From NCBI GenBank assembly GCA_964489405.1, contig CAZAYL010000043.1, positions 1 through 5,737 on the forward strand: a stretch of DNA of 5,737 bases, given 5' to 3'. Each line of letters begins with the position of its first letter. The first letter of the stretch is position 1. The stretch is from CAKVOD01 sp964489405 (lineage in GTDB: Bacteria > Bacillota > Clostridia > Christensenellales > UBA1242). A model generated the notes under the pieces. It did no database searches, was not told where the DNA came from, and saw only the letters and a list, made by a program, of their open reading frames with translations. Shown in pieces: positions 1-5,737 of this stretch. Made by a program: the position numbers and the translations under genes.

Positions 1-1236
1 TGGGTAACAGTCACTCCTTCCTCCGGCACCGGCAAAACCGATGTCACCATCTCTGTCGATGAGATGGCCCGTACCAGCGAGACCTTTGAAGTCAACGAGG
101 GCAGTTTTAACAACCCGTCTTATAAGAATTACGTCGGCCGAAACGGCGAGGTGGTCTTCAAACTCACGGAGAATGACTACACCACCACCTTCGAAGTTGA
201 GCAATACGACTGTGACCTTTCCGATGGCGAAGTGAAGACCTACCAGAGCGCAACGAAAGGCAAGGGCATTGACATAGTATTTATAGGCGATGGTTACGAT
301 GCCAAGGATATAGCGAAGGGTACTTTCCTCACCAATGCGGAAAGCGGCTACAACGCTTTCTTCGATGTGGAGCCATACAAGACTTACAAGGATTACTTCA
401 ATGTCTATGCAGTCGTGTCACAGTCTGACGAGAGCGGCATCGGTACGGTAAACTCCATCATAGATACCAAGTTCGGATCATCCTTCAGCCAGAACAGAAT
501 TCTCACGCCTGAAGCCAGTCCTTGTTTCGTCTGGGCCAAAAAGGCTGATGCTTCAATGGACCTCAGCAAGAGCCTTACCATACTTTTGATGAACACTTCC
601 ACCTACGAGGGGGTCACGATGATGTACGGTGACGGTTCAGCGATAGCCTGCTGTCCAGTCAGCACTGATACCTACCCTTATGACTTCCGTGGCATCATCC
701 AGCACGAGGCTGGAGGTCATGGTTTCGGCAAACTTGGTGATGAGTACATCTATCACAATGCTTTCATACAGACTTGCGCATGCCTATGCTGTGACCATCC
801 GAAGAGCGAATACGACCTGACGAGTTCATACGGCATATTCAAATCCCACGGCTGGTACAAGAACCTCTCACTCATCTCCGATGCCACCCAGGTGCCGTGG
901 GCGCACCTGATTTACAATTCCAAATATTCGGACTATGTGGATATGCTCGAGGGTGGCTATATGCACAGTCGCGGAGTATACCGTTCGGAGGCGACCAGCT
1001 GCATGAATAACAACATCCCTTATTATTCCGCCATCAGCCGGCAAGCTATCGTGGAGCGTATTATGGACTGCGCTGGAGAAACTTTCACTCTCGAGAAGTT
1101 CTATGTCCTCGATGATGACAGCTTCGGCACAATCCCGTCGACGAAGGCAAGTGCGCCGGAATTCGGCGTGGATGCAGATTTCGTGAAGGCTACCGGTGCG
1201 GCACCTAAGTATATGGGCGAGCATCCGCAACTGTAA
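1..1236 (+). CDS. M64-family zinc metallopeptidase (IgA peptidase M64 type), 5' end outside window
   Basis: This is the last 411 codons of a probably secreted zinc peptidase; the frame is open from base 1, so the internal ATG at 64 is not the true start. The first residues (WVTVTPSSGTGKTDVTISV) look like the end of a BACON-type beta-sandwich domain, common ahead of M64 domains in Bacteroidales. The catalytic region begins near window codon 90 (GIDIVFIGDGYD, the characteristic opening of M64 domains). The zinc site is HEAGGHGFGKLGDEY at window codons 235-249, with H235, E236, H240 and D247 as candidate zinc and catalytic residues. Note HExxxH spacing rather than HExxH. A cysteine cluster (C259, C261, C263, C264) follows at once. 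Near the C-terminus, SCMNNN and SAISRQAIVERI are also typical of the family. Members are thought to act outside the cytoplasm on proteins; the substrate here is unknown. The fimbrillin gene starts 31 bases later, suggesting one operon. Family assignment is firm; the IgA substrate is not implied. Confidence 0.88.
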   Translation, partial: WVTVTPSSGTGKTDVTISVDEMARTSETFEVNEGSFNNPSYKNYVGRNGEVVFKLTENDYTTTFEVEQYDCDLSDGEVKTYQSATKGKGIDIVFIGDGYDAKDIAKGTFLTNAESGYNAFFDVEPYKTYKDYFNVYAVVSQSDESGIGTVNSIIDTKFGSSFSQNRILTPEASPCFVWAKKADASMDLSKSLTILLMNTSTYEGVTMMYGDGSAIACCPVSTDTYPYDFRGIIQHEAGGHGFGKLGDEYIYHNAFIQTCACLCCDHPKSEYDLTSSYGIFKSHGWYKNLSLISDATQVPWAHLIYNSKYSDYVDMLEGGYMHSRGVYRSEATSCMNNNIPYYSAISRQAIVERIMDCAGETFTLEKFYVLDDDSFGTIPSTKASAPEFGVDADFVKATGAAPKYMGEHPQL

Positions 1237-1267
1237 CATTTGGAGTAACAAACATATAAAGACTATT

Positions 1268-2137
1268 ATGAAAAAGAACATACGACTTATCATCATAACG
1301 CTTTCGCTCCTTGCATTGGCAGGATGCGAAAAAGCTGACCGCCTCGATGCGGAAAGCCGGGAGATCAGTTTTGAAGTCGGTTTCCCGGCCACCAGGGCCA
1401 CTGCTTCCGCATTTGAGAGCGGGGACAAGATGTCACTTTTCGCCGTGGAATATGACGGCGAAAATGTGGCTCCGGTGCAGGTCGGAGGCAATTTCATCAA
1501 CAACGAGGCACTGACCTACAATGGTTCTAAGTGGTCCGCTGCTCGAACGCTCTATTGGAGCGACAATGCCTGCGACTTTTATGGCCTCTATCCGTACCAG
1601 AGCAATCTGACATCCGTGGACGAATATCCGTTCGAAGTCTCCACAGACCAGAACGGCGATGGATATGAGGCTTCAGACCTGCTTTTCGCCAAGGCGGAGA
1701 AGGTAAGCCGGACCGACGATGCTGTTAATCTTCAGTTCAGGCATATTCTCTCCAAACTCGTTGTCAAAGTGGAGAAGGGTCCGGACTTCGAAGGCGAGAT
1801 TCCTGATGACATAGTTTCGCATATCTACAACACCAATGTGGAGTGTGCAGTCAGCCTGAATACCGGCTCTGTCGAGAAAAACGCATTCGGGGCAAAGAAG
1901 ACCATCACGATGAAGAAGCTGAGCAACGACCGTTTCGAGGCAGTGCTCGTTCCGCAGAATCTTGAAAAGACGACTCCTTTGGTGGAACTCACTATGGGTG
2001 GCATAGCCTACTTGCTCAACTATTCGTTGAGCTTCCGCGCCGGCTATGTCCACACCCTCACCGTGACCCTCAACACCTCCCCTGACCAGGAGCAGATCGA
2101 TATCTCGATTGATCCCGGCACTGAGGACTGGAGCTAA
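1268..2137 (+). CDS. Fimbrillin-family (Mfa1-like) surface lipoprotein
   Basis: The product is a 289-residue lipoprotein. The ATG at 1268 is preferred over an in-frame upstream ATG at 1196, which would overlap the peptidase gene and bury the signal peptide. From 1268 the protein starts with a basic, hydrophobic leader and a lipobox LALAGC, with the lipidated cysteine at residue 20. The body has the usual pattern of the fimbrillin family: FESGDKMSLFAVEYDGE, then LTYNGSKWSAARTLYWSD, FYGLYPYQ, a DGYEASDLLFAKAE segment, and FRHILSKLVVKVEKG. A short C-terminus ends in EDWS. Such proteins are exported, lipidated, and serve as pilus subunits or related outer-surface proteins in Bacteroidales. No dedicated pilus assembly gene is visible here, so whether it polymerises is open. 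The 31-base gap to the peptidase suggests co-transcription; a possible terminator hairpin follows its stop. Confidence 0.88.
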   Translation: MKKNIRLIIITLSLLALAGCEKADRLDAESREISFEVGFPATRATASAFESGDKMSLFAVEYDGENVAPVQVGGNFINNEALTYNGSKWSAARTLYWSDNACDFYGLYPYQSNLTSVDEYPFEVSTDQNGDGYEASDLLFAKAEKVSRTDDAVNLQFRHILSKLVVKVEKGPDFEGEIPDDIVSHIYNTNVECAVSLNTGSVEKNAFGAKKTITMKKLSNDRFEAVLVPQNLEKTTPLVELTMGGIAYLLNYSLSFRAGYVHTLTVTLNTSPDQEQIDISIDPGTEDWS

Positions 2138-2180
2138 ATGCTATTTCCCCACATTTGCGTATGGGACAGCATCCCTTTTA
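2138..2180 (+). terminator. Possible weak terminator hairpin after the fimbrillin gene
   Basis: Directly after the stop codon, ATGCT (2138-2142) pairs with AGCAT (2168-2172), and inside it TCCC (2146-2149) pairs with GGGA (2163-2166), leaving a 13-base loop and a small internal asymmetry. The 3' side runs into CCCTTTTA. The stem is imperfect and the T-run short, so termination would be partial at best. Position supports the call: it sits between the end of the surface-protein operon and the compositionally different ATPase gene. Confidence 0.35.
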
Positions 2181-2190
2181 TATAAATTTA
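2154..2190 (+). promoter_or_regulatory. Candidate Bacteroidetes-type promoter for the ATPase cassette
   Basis: TTTG at 2154-2157 resembles the -33 element and TAAATTTA at 2183-2190 resembles the -7 element (TAnnTTTG) of Bacteroidetes sigma-ABfr promoters. The 25-base gap between them is longer than the usual spacing of about 19-21, and the -33 element lies in the preceding hairpin loop. The -7-like box is 19 bases before the ATG at 2210, giving a very short leader. The ribosome binding region (TTGATTGAATT) lacks a clear Shine-Dalgarno, as is usual in this phylum. Weak evidence; the location at the start of the low-GC cassette is the main support. Confidence 0.3.
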
Positions 2191-2209
2191 ACGAATTATT
2201 GATTGAATT

Positions 2210-4273
2210 ATGAAACAGAATTTATCTATCAAAAACTTTAGAACATTTGGTCCTGAGGGAGTTACATTAGAATTGTCTCCAATTACTATTCTTACCGGGT
2301 GTAACAGTTCCGGCAAGAGTTCAGTTGTTAAGTCTTTGTTACTAATGAGGAATCTCTTAGGACAGGCAAAAAATGATAAAACCAAAAGCGACACTTTTGA
2401 TCCGACTAAGTATTCAATGAATTTCTCTCTTCCGGAATTGAAACTAGGCACATTTGATCAGGTGCTAAACCGTGGAAGCGAAGATTCGTGTATCACATTC
2501 TCCTATACCATTAAACCCGGATGTGCTATTAAAGAATACCGTGTAGAGTACGTCATTGGGAAAAGAGATGGGGATGCTCTTGGCCGTGGATGGATAAAGG
2601 AAATTAAGCTTTATGATGCGGAAGAAAATCTTGTCGTAGATTTGATTAGACAGTCTACGACTCAGATGAATCCTGTAAAGGTTTCATTTTCATCTCAATT
2701 TCAGACAAATTTTGAATGGTTTTTAGCGTCAGTTATTGAAAATCAATTTTTAGATAATATCGAAAAATGCAAAGACGACTTTGGCGAATGCGTTACAGAT
2801 CAAGAATCTTATGATAAGTGGCTCACCCTTCTTAAAGAGTTTTGTTCTAAAATTGACGATGGTTCTCGGGAAGCCGCTCATTATTTCAAAAAGGAATATC
2901 GTAAAATATCTCATTCAGATAAGTATCGTCAATTACTCGATTTCAATATATGCCCTGCATACGAGCGTATGGAGGAGTATCGGCTTTTATTTTACTTTCC
3001 TGTCTTGTCTGAATTCGTGGAGTTGAGTAAAGATGCCGCCATTCAGTTACTCAGATCTGCCAGTTGCGAAGATTTTCTTGATACAAATGGAACATTTGAA
3101 AAAGATAAAGCTCTAATTATTGAAGGTTTTCAAAAGTCGTCGCATACATCTTTTGTTAAGTATTTCAGAGATTTTGAGAATGAAGAACTTCACAATTTGT
3201 GTAAGAACACAAACTTCTTTATTGGCAGCGTAAACAATAATCTGCTAGAGTGTGTCAAAAATAACGCATCTGTGTTCTTTGATTCCAATAATAATTCAAT
3301 TCATTATTTTACAGCAAGATACGGCGACAAAGAAGTTGACTTTAATCTGCTGTATATTTTTTTCAGCAAATGGCAATGGAGTATAAATACTCCAGAAGAT
3401 AAAAATTACATTGTACGTATAGGAACTGGAGAGGGGTGTCAGTCACATCATATGCTTGCTGACGCTATAATGGAGTATCTTGTCTTGACTCTTGAAGAGT
3501 GTTTAATTCCGAACATATTTGATGGAATCAAATACATCGGGAACTTTCATTCAGAAGTTAAGAGGCTATATTCTTTTGATGACAAGTCCAGTAATATGGG
3601 GCAAATGCTAGAGTCTTTCATATCCCTAAAAGCTAGACTGTCTTCATCACGCAATATAGAATTAAAGCATATGTACAAGCCGTTAACTTTCACCACCAAA
3701 TGGCTGAATGAATTGAAAATAGCGAAAGATTTAGACATAGTGTGTGATGATGACGGATTGGGTGCGAAATTATACTTAATAGACGACAATGACATAAAGT
3801 GTCCTCTGGCTGACGAAGGGTATGGTGTATCGCAAATTGTCAATTTTCTCCTTCATATAGAAATAGAGATATTAACAAGGGAGATCGCTTATAGTGAGGT
3901 TGTTTATTTTGATGAAAGTGAAAGGCCCGAACTCCCGGTATCAGTCCTCGCTATTGAGGAACCAGAAGTCAGTCTACATCCGTCTATGCAGTCAGCCCTT
4001 ACTGATATATTTGTAGACGCATACAAGACATATGGGATACACTTCATAATTGAAACCCACAGTGAGTATCTTATTAGGAAAACTCAAGTGTATGTAAAGA
4101 ATCTTAAAGAACAAGGAGCAAATACTGTCAATCCTTTCTCTGTTTATTACGTTCCAAAGGATGGTGACCACAAACCATACAAAATGGAGTACCGCGAAGA
4201 CGGAAAATTTATAAACGAGTTCGGTCCTGGTTTCTTCGACGAGGCTTCTAATCTGGCTTTTGAATTGTTCTAA
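2210..4273 (+). CDS. AAA/ABC-type ATPase with DUF3696-like C-terminus, candidate defence ATPase
   Basis: The product is a 687-residue cytoplasmic ATPase of the SMC/RecF/OLD-like group. The start is typical (LSIKNFRTFGPEG). Walker A is GCNSSGKSS at residues 30-38 with lysine 36. An ABC-signature-like motif GYGVSQ lies at 537-542, inside the LADEGYGVSQ context characteristic of DUF3696 ATPases. Walker B is VLAIEEPEVSLHP at 579-591, with E584 the likely catalytic glutamate, and the H-loop is ETHSEYLIRK with H617. The C-terminus (FGPGFFDEASNLAFEL) matches the GFFDE ending of DUF3696. About 500 residues separate Walker A from the signature, far more than a minimal ATPase needs; this presumably holds a helical or sensing domain and shows no motif I recognise. 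No TOPRIM nuclease motif was seen, unlike OLD proteins. The partner gene begins 12 bases after the stop. Such ATPases are common sensors or motors in phage-defence systems; that role is inferred here. All nucleotide-binding motifs are intact. Confidence 0.85.
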   Translation: MKQNLSIKNFRTFGPEGVTLELSPITILTGCNSSGKSSVVKSLLLMRNLLGQAKNDKTKSDTFDPTKYSMNFSLPELKLGTFDQVLNRGSEDSCITFSYTIKPGCAIKEYRVEYVIGKRDGDALGRGWIKEIKLYDAEENLVVDLIRQSTTQMNPVKVSFSSQFQTNFEWFLASVIENQFLDNIEKCKDDFGECVTDQESYDKWLTLLKEFCSKIDDGSREAAHYFKKEYRKISHSDKYRQLLDFNICPAYERMEEYRLLFYFPVLSEFVELSKDAAIQLLRSASCEDFLDTNGTFEKDKALIIEGFQKSSHTSFVKYFRDFENEELHNLCKNTNFFIGSVNNNLLECVKNNASVFFDSNNNSIHYFTARYGDKEVDFNLLYIFFSKWQWSINTPEDKNYIVRIGTGEGCQSHHMLADAIMEYLVLTLEECLIPNIFDGIKYIGNFHSEVKRLYSFDDKSSNMGQMLESFISLKARLSSSRNIELKHMYKPLTFTTKWLNELKIAKDLDIVCDDDGLGAKLYLIDDNDIKCPLADEGYGVSQIVNFLLHIEIEILTREIAYSEVVYFDESERPELPVSVLAIEEPEVSLHPSMQSALTDIFVDAYKTYGIHFIIETHSEYLIRKTQVYVKNLKEQGANTVNPFSVYYVPKDGDHKPYKMEYREDGKFINEFGPGFFDEASNLAFELF

Positions 4274-4285
4274 AATCTTTGAGCG

Positions 4286-5290
4286 ATGAGGGTATATTTT
4301 GATTTGGAGAATTTCATCTCCTATGTAAAGTCGTACTCGAAACCTCGTTTTGATGAGTGTAATCGAATGCTCAAAAAGCAGGTTGATATGTCATTTAATT
4401 TCACTAGAGAAGATTTACGTGAATACTTAAATGATGAAGATTTTAAAGCTTGGCTTAGAACAATGACCCAAGGGAGGGACACTTCCGAAGATTATAAGAC
4501 CCCAGAGTTCCCCCAGCGGCCTCTGAAAAGTAACACTTATAAATCATTTGACAAGGAGCAATTGTCATCTGTATATCTTCTTCACGATGAGAGAATGCAG
4601 ATGTTGGTTGACGGCGGGAATCTGCTATGGGGTAAAGTAGGAGATGAAGTTTCTGTCCTTAATCGCTTAATTATGGACAAGAGCGATTACGGATTTGTAA
4701 AGACTGTCCAAGCTAGAAAATTGAAAAATTGGGATGAATTAGATGAGTATTTAATGCCTAATACAGACATTATCCTTGTAGATCGATACATCGCGTCTGA
4801 TGAAAATAGATTTGGAAGGAATATCTGCTCGCTTTTAGCTACAATTTGTGGAAAAAGGCAAGCTCCAACAGGTCAATTGAATATTGTGATTTTTACTCAA
4901 TTCGCCGATCTTGGAAAAGGAACACCTTTAAATTCCTCGCAATGGTCAATTTTGTACGAGAAAATCAAATCAGAAGTTTTTCGCCAATCAGGAATAAAAC
5001 CGAATATAACTTTTATTTTACAACGTCTCCTGACGGAGCATGATAGGACAATCATCATGAATTACCAATTCATTGATAGTGGAGATACGCTTAATTATAT
5101 GGGCGAAATGAAAAACGATACACGTGGACGTTACCTCCATATTCATAGTGTGGCTAATAAGGAAGAGATGCTCATTGCAAAAGACACCCTTTCAGATCTT
5201 CAGAAAATAATTGATGATATGAAGAACCTGAATAATCCAGACTTAATAAAATTTGACAAGAAGAGTAACTTCCTTACATTCCCAAAATAA
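4286..5290 (+). CDS. Uncharacterised partner of the ATPase; possible PLD-like/MIT-C-like effector
   Basis: I do not recognise this 334-residue protein with certainty. The ATG at 4286 follows the ATPase stop by 12 bases, with a GAG just upstream, so the two are almost certainly co-transcribed and probably act together. There is no signal peptide or membrane helix, suggesting a cytoplasmic protein. The N-terminus (MRVYFDLENF) is a beta-strand ending in D6-x-E8-N9, reminiscent of NYN/PIN nucleases, but this is a short match. The C-terminal half alternates strands and helices: DIILVDRY (D166, R167), LNIVIFTQF, NITFILQR, then TEHDRTIIMNY (E251, H252, D253, R254) and a G-D-T-L-N segment. From memory this order resembles the MIT C-terminal/PLD-like fold (DPY strand, LT strand, HDR motif, then a glycine-rich GLDF element). 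A complete HxKx4D catalytic motif is absent. As an inference it is the effector, either nuclease-like or membrane/ligand binding, controlled by the ATPase. The C-terminus (after about residue 290) is helical, then basic. Confidence 0.8.
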   Translation: MRVYFDLENFISYVKSYSKPRFDECNRMLKKQVDMSFNFTREDLREYLNDEDFKAWLRTMTQGRDTSEDYKTPEFPQRPLKSNTYKSFDKEQLSSVYLLHDERMQMLVDGGNLLWGKVGDEVSVLNRLIMDKSDYGFVKTVQARKLKNWDELDEYLMPNTDIILVDRYIASDENRFGRNICSLLATICGKRQAPTGQLNIVIFTQFADLGKGTPLNSSQWSILYEKIKSEVFRQSGIKPNITFILQRLLTEHDRTIIMNYQFIDSGDTLNYMGEMKNDTRGRYLHIHSVANKEEMLIAKDTLSDLQKIIDDMKNLNNPDLIKFDKKSNFLTFPK

Positions 5291-5417
5291 ACTATCCTTA
5301 TCTGCTCCATCCTGTTTTCCGCATAGTTTGAAGGATTTTTGAAAAATCGGCCACACGGGCATCTGCAAGGCGCATCGGCGAGTCAAATTGGTGTCCTGCA
5401 ACAAAAGTCTTCGCAGT
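5291..5417. other. Spacer between the cassette and the transposase remnant
   Basis: No coding frame is supported. It holds AAACTAT (5289-5295) and ATAGTTT (5323-5329), a 7-bp inverted repeat, and overlapping it ATCCTT (5294-5299) with AAGGAT (5331-5336) just before a five-T run. Either could form a weak long-loop hairpin ending the cassette transcript, but loops of 27-31 bases make this doubtful. Sequence becomes visibly more G/C-rich after about 5349, which probably marks the end of the imported cassette or the left part of the decayed insertion sequence. Confidence 0.4.
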
Positions 5418-5621
5418 ATGTTCGTGAGCCGGAAACATAACAAGAGCGGGTCAGCATCGGTTCAAGCGGTCGCTAAGATTGGCGGCAAGTACCGTGTCTG
5501 GAAATCCTTCGGCAGCAGCTGTGATGAGGCTGAACTGACGACGCTTGAGAAGAAAGCGCGGCAGTGTCCTCCTTACCTGCTTCGTCCTTTCGTCAGGGCA
5601 AAGATGATGGGGAAGATGTAG
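5418..5621 (+). pseudogene. Transposase N-terminal remnant (IS1634/IS4-like)
   Basis: The frame from the ATG at 5418 encodes 67 residues beginning MFVSRKHNKSGSASVQ and continuing through GGKYRVWKSFGSS and CDEAELTTLEKKAR. This closely resembles, from memory, the first 50 residues of IS1634/IS4-type transposases in Bacteroidales (MF-V-R-K-N-SG--SVQ, then GKY-V-K--GSS-DE-E). Such transposases are usually several hundred residues long. Here similarity fades after about residue 50 and the frame stops at 5621, so the DDE catalytic core is missing and it cannot transpose. A TTG 30 bases upstream extends the frame, but the family start at MFV favours 5418. Its GC content resembles the peptidase region rather than the ATPase cassette beside it. 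Most likely a deletion relic of an insertion sequence; the exact family name is less certain than the transposase call. Confidence 0.65.
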
Positions 5622-5643
5622 GTCACTTTGACATATTCCCCAT
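5607..5643. repeat. Near-perfect inverted repeat over the transposase remnant's stop
   Basis: ATGGGGAAGATGT (5607-5619) and ACATATTCCCCAT (5631-5643) are reverse complements at 12 of 13 positions, separated by 11 bases. The left arm includes the last coding bases and the first base of the stop codon of the transposase remnant. No T-run follows the right arm, so it is not a standard terminator on the + strand. It could be a structured RNA end, a rearrangement scar, or an element-end palindrome; I cannot distinguish these. Confidence 0.6.
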
Positions 5644-5693
5644 GCACGCCGGGAGTCCATAGGGTAAGCATCCGATAAAGTACGTATAAGTGA

Positions 5694-5737
5694 GATTACA
5701 ACTGGCATAAGTTCTATGCCAGTTGTATCATTTTTAT
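5694..5737 (+). terminator. Strong intrinsic terminator
   Basis: TACAACTGGCATA (5697-5709) and TATGCCAGTTGTA (5715-5727) form a perfect 13-bp stem with a five-base loop (AGTTC), followed by TCATTTTTAT to the window edge. Stem, tight loop and T-run fit a rho-independent terminator for + strand transcription. No matching A-run precedes the stem, so it should not work well in reverse. It is the first convincing terminator downstream of the ATPase cassette. Confidence 0.8.

Noticed and set aside
1196..1267. Upstream ATG at 1196 as start of the fimbrillin lipoprotein
   Set aside because: It overlaps the peptidase gene by 41 bases and would put 24 non-signal residues before a textbook lipoprotein signal peptide that starts at 1268.
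868..1503. 211-codon open frame on the minus strand
   Set aside because: It lies antisense to the peptidase and fimbrillin genes, both well supported, and its translation shows no family features.
2210..5290. Assignment of the cassette to PARIS, Septu, Gabija or a retron
   Set aside because: No TOPRIM or DUF4435-like motif, no HNH, no UvrD-like helicase and no reverse transcriptase or ncRNA are visible, so a named assignment is not supported.
5334..5348. Palindrome GATTTTTGAAAAATC as a terminator
   Set aside because: The arms are A/T-only apart from the ends and only one base separates them, so a stable RNA hairpin with a T-tail is unlikely.
5451..5708. 85-codon open frame on the minus strand at the right end
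   Set aside because: It is antisense to the transposase relic and one arm of the terminator, with no recognisable protein features.
1..5737. CRISPR arrays, tRNA or rRNA genes
   Set aside because: No regularly spaced repeats and no cloverleaf or rRNA-like sequence were seen on either strand.

Overview
The window looks like a piece of a Bacteroidales genome (Bacteroides, Parabacteroides, Alistipes or a relative). The pointers are an M64-type peptidase preceded by what looks like the end of a BACON domain, a fimbrillin-family surface lipoprotein, weak A/T-rich ribosome binding regions, and the N-terminal piece of a transposase of a kind common in gut Bacteroidales. I cannot name the species.

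Layout, all on the + strand: (1) 1-1236, the 3' part of a secreted M64 zinc peptidase, open at the left edge. (2) 1268-2137, a fimbrillin-family lipoprotein 31 bases downstream, probably in the same operon. (3) 2138-2209, a spacer with an imperfect hairpin and an A/T-rich stretch that may hold the next promoter. (4) 2210-4273, a large AAA/ABC-type ATPase of the DUF3696 type, and 4286-5290, an uncharacterised 334-residue partner only 12 bases further on. (5) 5291-5737, non-coding sequence with a decayed transposase N-terminus (5418-5621), a near-perfect hairpin over its stop codon, and a strong intrinsic terminator at the right edge.

The two ATPase-cassette genes are clearly more A/T-rich (a sampled 60-base line is about 38% GC) than the peptidase/fimbrillin genes before them (about 52% in a sampled line) and the transposase debris after them. 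The cassette therefore reads as a horizontally acquired two-gene insertion between a surface-protein operon and mobile-element debris.

The most interesting content is this cassette. The ATPase keeps every nucleotide-binding motif but carries roughly 500 residues between Walker A and its signature motif. The partner's C-terminal half has a motif order that resembles, from memory, the PLD-like 'MIT C-terminal' domain (a hydrophobic strand ending VDRY, a strand ending FT, then an EHDR motif). A sensor-ATPase plus effector arrangement is typical of anti-phage systems. I could not match this pair to a named system, so the defence role is inference.
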